A stretch of 23,425 bases of DNA, from positions 1 through 23,425 of the forward strand of contig NZ_ONDD01000034.1 of assembly GCF_900316465.1 (NCBI RefSeq), given 5' to 3'. The notes beneath the pieces are model-generated. The model saw only the letters and a program-made list of their open reading frames with translations. It searched no databases and was not told the origin of the DNA. Position 1 is the first letter of the stretch; every line of letters begins with the position of its first letter. The DNA is from an uncultured Fibrobacter sp. Its GTDB lineage: Bacteria; Fibrobacterota; Fibrobacteria; Fibrobacterales; Fibrobacteraceae. The position numbers were made by a program, and so were the translations under genes. Shown piece after piece: positions 1-5,936 of this stretch.

Positions 1-8
1 GAGAAAAA

Positions 9-515
9 ATGGATCAGATTGTTAAAAAGGTTCAAGAACTAGGACTCACACTTCCCAAATGCCCGGCTCCACTTGCCGCTTACGTACCTGCCACCCGTAA
101 TGGCGACACTATTTATGTTTCGGGCCAATTGCCCTCGATTAACGGAGACTTTTCAGCTTTCTGTGGCTCTGTTCCGACCGAAGTTTCTGTTGAAAAGGCT
201 GCCGAAGGCGCTGCAATTTGCCTTATGAACAACGTAGCTGCCGCACTCACGCTGCTCGAAGAAGACGAAACGCTTCGACTCGTGCAAATGCAGGGTTTTG
301 TGCAGTCTGCCGCCGGATTCCACGAACAGCCGGCCGTACTGAATGGCGCCAGCGAACTTGCCGTGAAGATTTTTGGTGAAAACGGAAAACATGCCCGTAC
401 GGCAGTGGGCGTATCGAATTTGCCCAAGAATGTGGCGGTCGAAATCAGCTGCACTTTCCAGGTTTTGAAGGCGGAAGCCAAGTTCAACGGCCGTTACGGC
501 TGGATTGAAGGCTAA
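9..515 (+). CDS. RidA/YjgF/UK114-family enamine/imine deaminase
   Basis: 168 residues, one RidA fold over nearly the full length. Family members hydrolyse reactive enamine/imine intermediates such as 2-aminoacrylate released by PLP enzymes (serine/threonine dehydratases). The VSGQLP strand (about residues 37-42) and the ARTAVGVSNLP stretch (129-139) with Arg130, equivalent to the substrate-carboxylate-binding Arg of E. coli RidA, support the call. It belongs to the longer (about 150-170 aa) YjgF subgroup rather than the 128-aa E. coli type. Only eight bases precede the ATG; the frame is open to the window edge, so the start is likely but not proven. A strong terminator follows, so it is the last gene of its unit. 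Lying next to ilvBH fits a role in amino-acid metabolism, but it is not in the same operon. Confidence 0.9.
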   Translation: MDQIVKKVQELGLTLPKCPAPLAAYVPATRNGDTIYVSGQLPSINGDFSAFCGSVPTEVSVEKAAEGAAICLMNNVAAALTLLEEDETLRLVQMQGFVQSAAGFHEQPAVLNGASELAVKIFGENGKHARTAVGVSNLPKNVAVEISCTFQVLKAEAKFNGRYGWIEG

Positions 516-550
516 AAAAAGTCCATTTTTCATAAAAAACGCCTTTTTAG

Positions 551-585
551 AGACCCTTTCGGCTTCCGAGAGGGTCTTTTTATTC
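551..585 (+). terminator. Rho-independent terminator after the RidA gene
   Basis: A 12-bp stem (AGACCCTTTCGG pairing with CCGAGAGGGTCT, one G-T pair) with a CTTC loop is followed by TTTTTATT. It sits 36 bases past the stop codon. Confidence 0.9.
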
Positions 586-794
586 AAACTTCAATCCAAA
601 AGTACATGATTTACGTTATTCAAAATTCAAAAATAACCAAACTTACATCAAAAACACGCAGATTTTCATAACCAAAAACAACAATATTTTCAAAAATAGG
701 TACAAAATATGTAAAGTTTTCAGACTACGAGACATAAAAAAACTCAACTTTTCAAAAAATCTTAAAAATTTTTAGATATTTTAGAGTAAATCTC
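586..794. other. A/T-rich intergenic spacer, no gene seen
   Basis: The 354-base gap between the RidA gene and ilvB holds the terminator at its left and the ilvB promoter at its right. The stretch between is A/T-rich with many A runs and stops in all frames. Isolated TTACATC (643-649) and ATGTAAAG (709-716) words resemble the half-sites upstream of gltB, but they do not form a tight dyad here. Confidence 0.6.
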
Positions 795-823
795 TTGCCA
801 CTGGGGGGCATTCGTTCTATATT
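795..823 (+). promoter_or_regulatory. Sigma-70-type promoter for ilvBH
   Basis: TTGCCA (795-800) and TATATT (818-823) are separated by 17 bp. This predicts a start site near 830 and a leader of about 40 bases before the ilvB ATG. That is too short for a transcription attenuator or leader peptide of the enterobacterial ilv type. The same TATATT -10 recurs at 8574-8579. Confidence 0.7.
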
Positions 824-869
824 TCAGCCATATTTTTAAAACAAGAACCTAATTTAGATAGGAAAAGTT

Positions 870-2588
870 ATGGCAAATTCTCCATTAAGTGGCGCAGAGG
901 TGATTATCGAATGCCTCAAGCGCGAAGGAATTGATACCATTTTCGGTTATCCCGGTGGATCGGCCATCCCGATGTTCGATGCCATTCTGGATTCCAATAT
1001 TAAAGTAGTGTTGACCCGCCACGAACAGGGTGCTACCCACATGGCCGACGGTTACGCTCGCCAGACCGGCAAGGTCGGCGTCGCTCTCGTCACTTCTGGT
1101 CCGGGCGCCACCAACACCTTTACCGGTATCTACACCGCCCTTATGGATTCTAGCCCGATCGTGGTTCTTGCCGCCCAGACGACTACTCCGAACTTGGGTA
1201 AGGACGCCTTCCAGGAATGCGACACCAGCGGTATGACTTTTGCTGCTGTGAAACATTCTTACTTGGTGAAGGACTCCAACGACTTGCCGCGCATTATGAA
1301 GGAAGCCTTCCACATCGCACGCAGCGGCCGTCCGGGTCCCGTGCTTATTGACTTGCCGAAGGACGTGACTGCAGGCCCCTGCACCGCTCCGTTCACCGAC
1401 AAGATGGACCTTCCGGGTTACAAGATCCCGAGCTACGCTTCTACCGAAAGCATCGAAAAGGCTGCTGAATACTTGAAGAAGTCCAAGAAGCCGCTCTTGC
1501 TCGTGGGTCACGGTGCCATGATTTCTGGCGCTAGCCGCCAGGTGAAGGAACTCGCCGAAAAGTTGAACGCCCCCGTGTGCTGCACTTTGCTCGGCCTCGG
1601 CACCTTCCCGACCGACCACGAACTTTCTTTGGGTATGCTCGGCATGCACGGCACCGTGTACGCCAACAAGGCTGTTCTCGATTGCGACTTGATTCTTTCG
1701 ATCGGTAGCCGCTGGGACGACCGCATTACCGGTAAGCTTGACGTGTTCTGTAAGGACGCCATCAAGATGCACATCGACATTGACCCCGCCGAAGAAGGCA
1801 AGGTGTTGCAGCCAGATGTGTTCATGTGCGGCGATGCAAAGCTCGTTCTGGAACAGCTCCTCCCGCTCGTGGGCAAGCTCGACACCGCCGAATGGGTGAA
1901 GACTTGCCAGTCCTGGAAAAAGCGTTTCCCGCTGACCTACCCGAAGCAGGGCGGTCTCCGTATGCAGCATATTGTTCAGACGGTTAGCGACCTCACGCAG
2001 GGCAAGGCCATTGTCACGACTGACGTGGGCCAGCACCAGATGTGGGTGGCACAGTTCTTCCACACCAATTATCCGCGCCAGCTCCACTCCAGTGGCGGCG
2101 CAGGCACCATGGGCTTTGGCCTTCCGTCTTGCATTGGCGCCGCTTTCGGCAACGAAACCGGTTGGCCGGTGGTTACCTTCTGCGGTGACGGTGGTTTCCA
2201 GATGACCGAAGCAGAACTTGCAACGGCCGCTATTCACAAGCTCCCCATCAAGATTTTCGTGATGGACAACAAGTACCTGGGCATGGTGCGCCAGTGGCAG
2301 GACATGTTCTACGACAAGCGTTACAGCTGCGTGGACATGAAGGGCAACCCCGACTTCGTGAAGCTCGCTGAAGCTTACGGTATTCTGGGACTCCGCATCA
2401 AGCGTAGCGCCGACGCCGAACGCGTAATCCAGAAGGCTCTGGAATACAACGAAGGCCCGGTGCTCATCCACTGCGAATGCGAAAAGGAAGACAACGTGTT
2501 CCCGATGATTCCGGCCGGTGCTCCGATTACGAGCATGATTACCGAACAGCCGAAGACTCAACTTGAAAAGCCCACGGGATCGACCTAA
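870..2588 (+). CDS. ilvB: Acetolactate synthase (AHAS) large, catalytic subunit
   Basis: 572 residues, normal for AHAS. The enzyme condenses pyruvate with pyruvate or 2-oxobutyrate, using ThDP, Mg and FAD, as the first common step of Val/Leu/Ile synthesis in the cytoplasm. N-terminal ThDP Pyr domain: FGYPGGS near 25-31 and catalytic Glu52 in RHEQGA. Central FAD/DHS-like domain about 190-330. C-terminal ThDP PP domain: GDGG at 439-442 to Asn467 gives the GDG-X(24-27)-N signature, followed by the Met/Trp-rich YLGMVRQWQ segment typical of true AHAS rather than a paralogue. The start is set by an AGGAAA Shine-Dalgarno just upstream. ilvH follows after 11 bases in the usual order of large then small subunit, so the two are co-transcribed. 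Confidence 0.97.
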   Translation: MANSPLSGAEVIIECLKREGIDTIFGYPGGSAIPMFDAILDSNIKVVLTRHEQGATHMADGYARQTGKVGVALVTSGPGATNTFTGIYTALMDSSPIVVLAAQTTTPNLGKDAFQECDTSGMTFAAVKHSYLVKDSNDLPRIMKEAFHIARSGRPGPVLIDLPKDVTAGPCTAPFTDKMDLPGYKIPSYASTESIEKAAEYLKKSKKPLLLVGHGAMISGASRQVKELAEKLNAPVCCTLLGLGTFPTDHELSLGMLGMHGTVYANKAVLDCDLILSIGSRWDDRITGKLDVFCKDAIKMHIDIDPAEEGKVLQPDVFMCGDAKLVLEQLLPLVGKLDTAEWVKTCQSWKKRFPLTYPKQGGLRMQHIVQTVSDLTQGKAIVTTDVGQHQMWVAQFFHTNYPRQLHSSGGAGTMGFGLPSCIGAAFGNETGWPVVTFCGDGGFQMTEAELATAAIHKLPIKIFVMDNKYLGMVRQWQDMFYDKRYSCVDMKGNPDFVKLAEAYGILGLRIKRSADAERVIQKALEYNEGPVLIHCECEKEDNVFPMIPAGAPITSMITEQPKTQLEKPTGST

Positions 2589-2599
2589 GGAGATAAGCC

Positions 2600-3097
2600 A
2601 TGTTAAAGGATAAAGCACATTCTATTAGTTTGTTAGTTGCAAACCGCCCGGGCGTGCTCGTGCGCATCGCCCTCGTGTTCTCCCGTCGTGGTTACAACAT
2701 CGATTCCCTGGTGGTCTCCCCCACGCTCGACCCGAACTTTAGCCGCATGAACATCATCGCTCACGGTAATCCCGAGATCTTGATGCAGATTATCAAGCAG
2801 CTCGAAAAACTCGTGGACGTGGTGCAGGCCAAGGACCATACCGATACCGACGCCGTGGAAAAGGAACTCGCGCTCATCAAAGTGCGTTGCACTCCGGACC
2901 AGCGTACCGAAATTCTGCAGCTTTGCGACCACTTCCACGCCAATACCGTGGACATGACCGCTACTTCGATGATCATCCAGATCACCGGAAACAGCCAGAA
3001 GGTCGACACGCTCAAGAGCCTGTTGCAGAAGTTCGAAATCGTCGAATACATTCGCACGGGTAAGGTTATCATGCTCCGCGGCGAAGAACAAACGTAG
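2600..3097 (+). CDS. ilvH: Acetolactate synthase small, regulatory subunit
   Basis: 165 residues, the usual length of bacterial IlvH/IlvN. The N-terminal ACT domain (about residues 6-80; HSISLLVANRPGVLVRIA and the RRGYNIDSLVV strand) binds valine for feedback inhibition and stimulates the catalytic subunit. The C-terminal half (about 85-158; LIKVRC start, ITG and LRG near the end) is the second small-subunit domain. A strong AAGGAGAT Shine-Dalgarno overlaps the ilvB stop region, supporting tight co-expression. A terminator follows closely. The symbol ilvN would be equally defensible; isozyme type cannot be decided from sequence alone. Confidence 0.95.
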   Translation: MLKDKAHSISLLVANRPGVLVRIALVFSRRGYNIDSLVVSPTLDPNFSRMNIIAHGNPEILMQIIKQLEKLVDVVQAKDHTDTDAVEKELALIKVRCTPDQRTEILQLCDHFHANTVDMTATSMIIQITGNSQKVDTLKSLLQKFEIVEYIRTGKVIMLRGEEQT

Positions 3098-3134
3098 CGG
3101 AAAAAAAAGACCGCTCAGCTCTTACGCATATCGG

Positions 3135-3164
3135 AAATCCGCCTCAAAAGGGCGGATTTTCTTG
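3135..3164 (+). terminator. Rho-independent terminator after ilvBH
   Basis: A 10-bp stem (AAATCCGCCT pairing with GGGCGGATTT, one G-T pair), 5-base CAAAA loop, then a T-rich tail. It ends the ilvBH unit about 40 bases past the ilvH stop. Confidence 0.85.
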
Positions 3165-3255
3165 TATTTGGTCACAGGTTTTTGCAAAACAGCTTTTCTT
3201 ATAGAAATCGGGGGCTAGTTTATATATATTTTGATTTGATGGAAGGAGTTCTGCT

Positions 3256-3942
3256 ATGAAAATCGAGAAGAAAATCGTCAAAAACAGCGCGAAGCTAAGC
3301 CTTGCCGCCAAGAGCGCCATTGCAGCCTCGTTCGGTATTGCAGCAGTCGCATTGACTGCTTGTGAAGAAAGCGGCGATGTTGCAGCACCGGACCCGACCG
3401 ATCTTGAGAAGCCTGAAACAGGGGCACCCGAAACCGAGTCTCCGAGCAGCTCTAGCATCGTCGATATTCCTCTGAGCCACGAGACCCTCAGCAGTTCGGC
3501 AGTCGAAGCGCTGTCGTCTGCAGCAGAACCAGATTTTCCGCCTCAAGCTGGAATCATTCCTCCTGACGAACAATACGTAGAATCCAGTTCTTCTTCCGAA
3601 GTCAAGCCCCTGAGCAGTTCTTCTTACGATGAACCGTATCCGCCTCCTGAAGCAGGCGTTATCGAAGCTCCCGATGAAAGCGACTTCGAAAGCAGTTCTT
3701 CAAGCGAAGTGAATGAGCAAAGCAGCTCCGCTGAAGAACCGGAGCCGCTTCCAGGCGACCCGATTATAGAAGAAAGTTCTTCGAGCGAAGTAGAACAGCC
3801 CACCAGTTCATCCGTCGATATACATGAAGTATGCCCGGACAACGACCCGTTCTGCATCCAGGTTCACATGTGTAACAACGAAGATGGCTGCATGGTCGCA
3901 AGCATGGTATCCACTTACGAACGATTTGACACCGCCGGATGA
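3256..3942 (+). CDS. Ser-rich repeat lipoprotein with Cys-rich C-terminus, putative radical SAM partner
   Basis: 228 residues; no known family recognised. A basic, Ala-rich signal peptide ends in a lipobox (LTAC, Cys36), so it should be a lipid-anchored envelope protein. The mature part is acidic and low-complexity: poly-Ser runs and three imperfect units of about 33 residues (about 92-124, 125-161, 162-192), each built as Pro-rich, (A)G-(V/I)-I, an acidic patch, then ESSSSSEV and a further Ser run. The last 36 residues differ: Cys193, Cys200, Cys206 and Cys212 (CX6CX5CX5C) in a segment with no Ser linkers. Start fixed by GGAAGGAG 8 bases upstream of the ATG; a TATATT at 3225-3230 may be a -10. 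The stop overlaps the next gene's ATG (ATGA), implying translational coupling. Inference: the Cys tail or the repeats may be the substrate of that enzyme. A simple Fibrobacter surface lipoprotein is the alternative. Confidence 0.8.
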   Translation: MKIEKKIVKNSAKLSLAAKSAIAASFGIAAVALTACEESGDVAAPDPTDLEKPETGAPETESPSSSSIVDIPLSHETLSSSAVEALSSAAEPDFPPQAGIIPPDEQYVESSSSSEVKPLSSSSYDEPYPPPEAGVIEAPDESDFESSSSSEVNEQSSSAEEPEPLPGDPIIEESSSSEVEQPTSSSVDIHEVCPDNDPFCIQVHMCNNEDGCMVASMVSTYERFDTAG

Positions 3943-5021
3943 ATTTAGTTCTATGCCTTACGGAACAGTGCAACTTGCGCTGTTCCTATTGTTATTATAA
4001 GGACACGCAATCCGCTCGCCACAATGTGATGGACGACGAAACGCTCGAGCAGGCAATTCGCGTGGGGCTAGAACGCAGCCTGTTTTTCAAGCAAAGCTAT
4101 TTGAACATTACCTTTTTCGGTGGCGAACCATTACTGCGCAAAGACGCCATTTTCAAGGGTGTAAACATGGGCAAGGCATACCTTGCCGAAGCCATAGACA
4201 AGGGCGAAGCTCCCAGCAACTTCAAGCTCAACTTTGCAGTCAACACGAACGGCACGCTCTTCGACGATGCTTTCTTTGATTTTTGCGAGCGAGAGCATTT
4301 CCGCATTTACCTGTCGCTCGACGGTCCGGAACACCACCACAATATTGCACGCCGCACCGTAAACAACGGCGGCAGTTTCAAGGACATCGAGAAATACATT
4401 CCGCGATTCGTAAAGCTAGGCGCCGTCGCCTTAAGTACCGTAACACGCGCCCACATCGAGACCCTTGCCGAAAGCGTCAAGTGGTTACACGAGCAAGGAT
4501 TCAGGAGCCTTACCACAAGCGTCGACTTTGACGGCAAATGGACCGGCGAAGATTTTGACAGACTCGCCTTGCAATACCAGAAGATGGCCTTGTACTGGAA
4601 GGAATGCCGCGAAAAAGGCGACAAGATGTTCCTAGGCACGATTCAGGATAAAATAAAATTATACCTTGCGAATTTGCGGTACCGGCAATATTCCTGCCAC
4701 GTATACAACGGAGCCATTGGCGTCGCCACCAACGGCAACATGTTTCCGTGCACCAGGTTCATTACTTCGAACGAGAATCCACCTTACTTACAAGGTAACG
4801 TCTTTACCGGATTTAACGAAGAAGCTTGCGAACAAATTAGACTGTTCCTGGACACCGACAAAAAGGAATGCGAAGGCTGCGACATTCGCTACCGCTGCTG
4901 CGCACACGAATGCGCCTGCACTTCTTTTTACAGTACGGGTACGATCGAGGGCGTATCGCCCGAAGTCTGCACGCACGAGCGCATGCTCGCCGAAATCACC
5001 GACAAATTAATTTTGCAATAA
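3939..5021 (+). CDS. Radical SAM/SPASM domain protein (putative peptide/protein maturase)
   Basis: 360 residues. The radical SAM CX3CX2C motif is at the extreme N-terminus (Cys11, Cys15, Cys18 in CNLRCSYC), followed by the GGEPLL motif near residues 65-70 that contacts SAM. The C-terminal SPASM region carries Cys253 and Cys271 (C...G...C), then the cluster Cys311, Cys314, Cys320, Cys321, Cys325, Cys327 and a late Cys344, enough ligands for two auxiliary Fe-S clusters. Such proteins typically modify peptides or proteins (thioether, C-C or epimerisation chemistry) or act as anaerobic sulfatase maturases; no sulfatase is nearby. It overlaps the lipoprotein by 4 bases (ATGA), so that protein is the likeliest substrate (inference). 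NCBI names a FibroRumin-type radical SAM peptide maturase family in this phylum; membership cannot be judged here. No leader-peptide-binding RRE domain is evident. Confidence 0.88.
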   Translation: MNLVLCLTEQCNLRCSYCYYKDTQSARHNVMDDETLEQAIRVGLERSLFFKQSYLNITFFGGEPLLRKDAIFKGVNMGKAYLAEAIDKGEAPSNFKLNFAVNTNGTLFDDAFFDFCEREHFRIYLSLDGPEHHHNIARRTVNNGGSFKDIEKYIPRFVKLGAVALSTVTRAHIETLAESVKWLHEQGFRSLTTSVDFDGKWTGEDFDRLALQYQKMALYWKECREKGDKMFLGTIQDKIKLYLANLRYRQYSCHVYNGAIGVATNGNMFPCTRFITSNENPPYLQGNVFTGFNEEACEQIRLFLDTDKKECEGCDIRYRCCAHECACTSFYSTGTIEGVSPEVCTHERMLAEITDKLILQ

Positions 5022-5033
5022 GAATTACAAGTT

Positions 5034-5079
5034 CTCTGGAAAGCCGTAAAAGGAGATCCCGGCATTCGCCGGGATGACA
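5034..5079. repeat. Dispersed REP-like hairpin repeat, copy 1
   Basis: A conserved lead-in, TGGAAAGCCGTAAAAG, precedes a perfect 8-bp hairpin (ATCCCGGC pairing with GCCGGGAT, ATTC loop) and then GATGAC. A second copy of the lead-in with a different hairpin lies at 7245-7278. The reverse strand reads VIPANAGI, a peptide commonly seen in spurious small ORFs from such repeats. It falls between convergent genes (5021 and 5110). Confidence 0.7.
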
Positions 5080-5109
5080 AAGAGAGCGTCAAGATTGTCA
5101 ACGAGGGAA

Positions 5110-5523
5110 TCAAAAACCGAGAACGGCTTCGGAGATTTCGTTGGCTTCGTCGGAATAATCGTCGGCATAGTCCGGATTAAATTCGCCCCAGCCATCGCTG
5201 ACGCCGCAACCCACACCCACATCTAAAGAAGACCACTTGAACGCACCGAACACGTGTTCGAAGCGATCCATCAAGTCGGCAAAGAAATCTTCGGGGAGTT
5301 CATCTTCGATGAGTACGGAGCCATCCATTGCCAAGAGTTCGCCTTCGGGCAATTCTTCGAAGCGGCATTCATATTCATCCATCATGACGTCGTCAACCGA
5401 GTACCACTCGCCCGAATCTTCGCTGGGCAAATCCATTTCTGGATACTGCTCCATCAGGGCATCATAAACGGCGGAAAGCTCGTCGGTGGTTCCGACAAAG
5501 CGCATCAGTATTCGACAATTCAT
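5110..5523 (-). CDS. Small acidic hypothetical protein
   Basis: 137 residues, not recognised. The composition is strongly acidic throughout, with Asp/Glu-rich stretches and few Lys/Arg. There is no signal peptide or membrane segment, so it is probably cytoplasmic. A mixed alpha/beta start (NCRILMRFVG, then TDELSAVYDALM) resembles small ligand- or protein-binding domains, but no family can be named. An in-frame Met 14 residues upstream exists; the internal Met was chosen because GGAG lies about 7 bases before it, and a TATATT -10-like box (minus strand, 5545-5550) lies just upstream. It is convergent with the radical SAM gene and appears monocistronic. Confidence 0.7.
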   Translation of the reverse strand: MNCRILMRFVGTTDELSAVYDALMEQYPEMDLPSEDSGEWYSVDDVMMDEYECRFEELPEGELLAMDGSVLIEDELPEDFFADLMDRFEHVFGAFKWSSLDVGVGCGVSDGWGEFNPDYADDYSDEANEISEAVLGF

Positions 5524-5589
5524 AGAGTCTCCATTCTTAAAGCAAATATAGCCGTTTTTGCTCAAAAAATGAACTTTTGATTACAAAAG

Positions 5590-5604
5590 GGGCTTTTAAA
5601 GCCC
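5590..5604. promoter_or_regulatory. Short palindrome GGGCTTT-T-AAAGCCC
   Basis: A perfect 7-bp dyad around one T lies about 65 bases upstream of the minus-strand acidic gene. It could be an operator or a weak terminator; no run of T follows on the plus strand, while CTTTTG follows on the minus strand. Confidence 0.35.
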
Positions 5605-5704
5605 TAAAAAGGGTAAAATGGAACCTTTTGTACCACATAAATTTTTTATATCACACTTTTTCTGCATAAATAAGAAAAAAGTAAGAATTTTTTCAGTTTT
5701 TTCC

Positions 5705-5733
5705 TTGTCGGGTTGCTCAAATTTTTATATCTT
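5705..5733 (+). promoter_or_regulatory. Possible promoter for candidate small RNA
   Basis: TTGTCG (5705-5710) and TATCTT (5728-5733) are 17 bp apart. The region around the -10 is T/A-rich. A start near 5740 would give a transcript of about 65 bases ending at the terminator at 5772-5806. Confidence 0.4.
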
Positions 5734-5737
5734 ATGT

Positions 5738-5806
5738 ATCAGAACTCTTTGTTCTCCTCCTAACCCCCAAAAAACTGGTCCGGCTCTGCTGGGCCAGTTT
5801 TCTTTT
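5738..5806 (+). ncRNA. Candidate C-rich small RNA with anti-Shine-Dalgarno motif
   Basis: Between a plausible promoter and a strong terminator lies a short stretch with no convincing coding capacity. It carries CTCCTCCT (5754-5761) and CCCCC (5764-5768) in a predicted single-stranded segment ahead of the terminator hairpin. C-rich loops that pair with Shine-Dalgarno sequences are a known design of trans-acting sRNAs in other phyla. A nine-codon ATG...TAA (5734-5763) overlaps it, but that ATG falls before the predicted transcript start and has no ribosome-binding site. An attenuator-like leader of the downstream GTPase gene is the main alternative. Confidence 0.4.
5772..5806 (+). terminator. 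Rho-independent terminator, possibly bidirectional
   Basis: A 10-bp stem (AAACTGGTCC pairing with GGGCCAGTTT, one G-T pair) is followed by TCTTTT on the plus strand, and by a T run on the minus strand. No recognised gene precedes it on the plus strand, which is the main reason to suspect a small RNA there. Confidence 0.75.
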
Positions 5807-5834
5807 ATAAAAAAGCCGAAATTCGCGAAAAAAG

Positions 5835-5864
5835 CTAAATATTGCACACAAAGTGTGCATTTAG
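5835..5864. promoter_or_regulatory. Palindromic operator candidate upstream of COG0523 gene
   Basis: Perfect dyad TGCACAC-AAA-GTGTGCA (5843-5859), flanked by CTAAAT on the left and ATTTAG on the right, giving an imperfect 30-base dyad. It overlaps a TTGCAC -35-like word about 80-95 bases before the GTPase start. Many COG0523 genes are Zur-controlled, so a metal-responsive repressor site is a reasonable guess, but the motif does not match a Zur box I know. Confidence 0.5.
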
Positions 5865-5936
5865 TACGGCTCAGTCATGGTCAAAAAAAATGTTATTTTG
5901 CCGCGACTTTCGCCTTTTGCTAAATTTGGGGTCACT

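Noticed and set aside
643..716. TTACATC and ATGTAAAG words upstream of ilvB as operators
   Set aside because: They are 60 bases apart in very A/T-rich DNA and form no dyad; chance is likely.
5734..5763. Nine-codon ORF that could be a leader peptide of an attenuator
   Set aside because: No Shine-Dalgarno, its ATG falls before the predicted transcript start, and the terminator is 130 bases before the next gene; kept only as an alternative to the small RNA.
5618..5923. 101-codon plus-strand frame
   Set aside because: It runs through a terminator and the palindrome, has no ribosome-binding site, and its residues look random.
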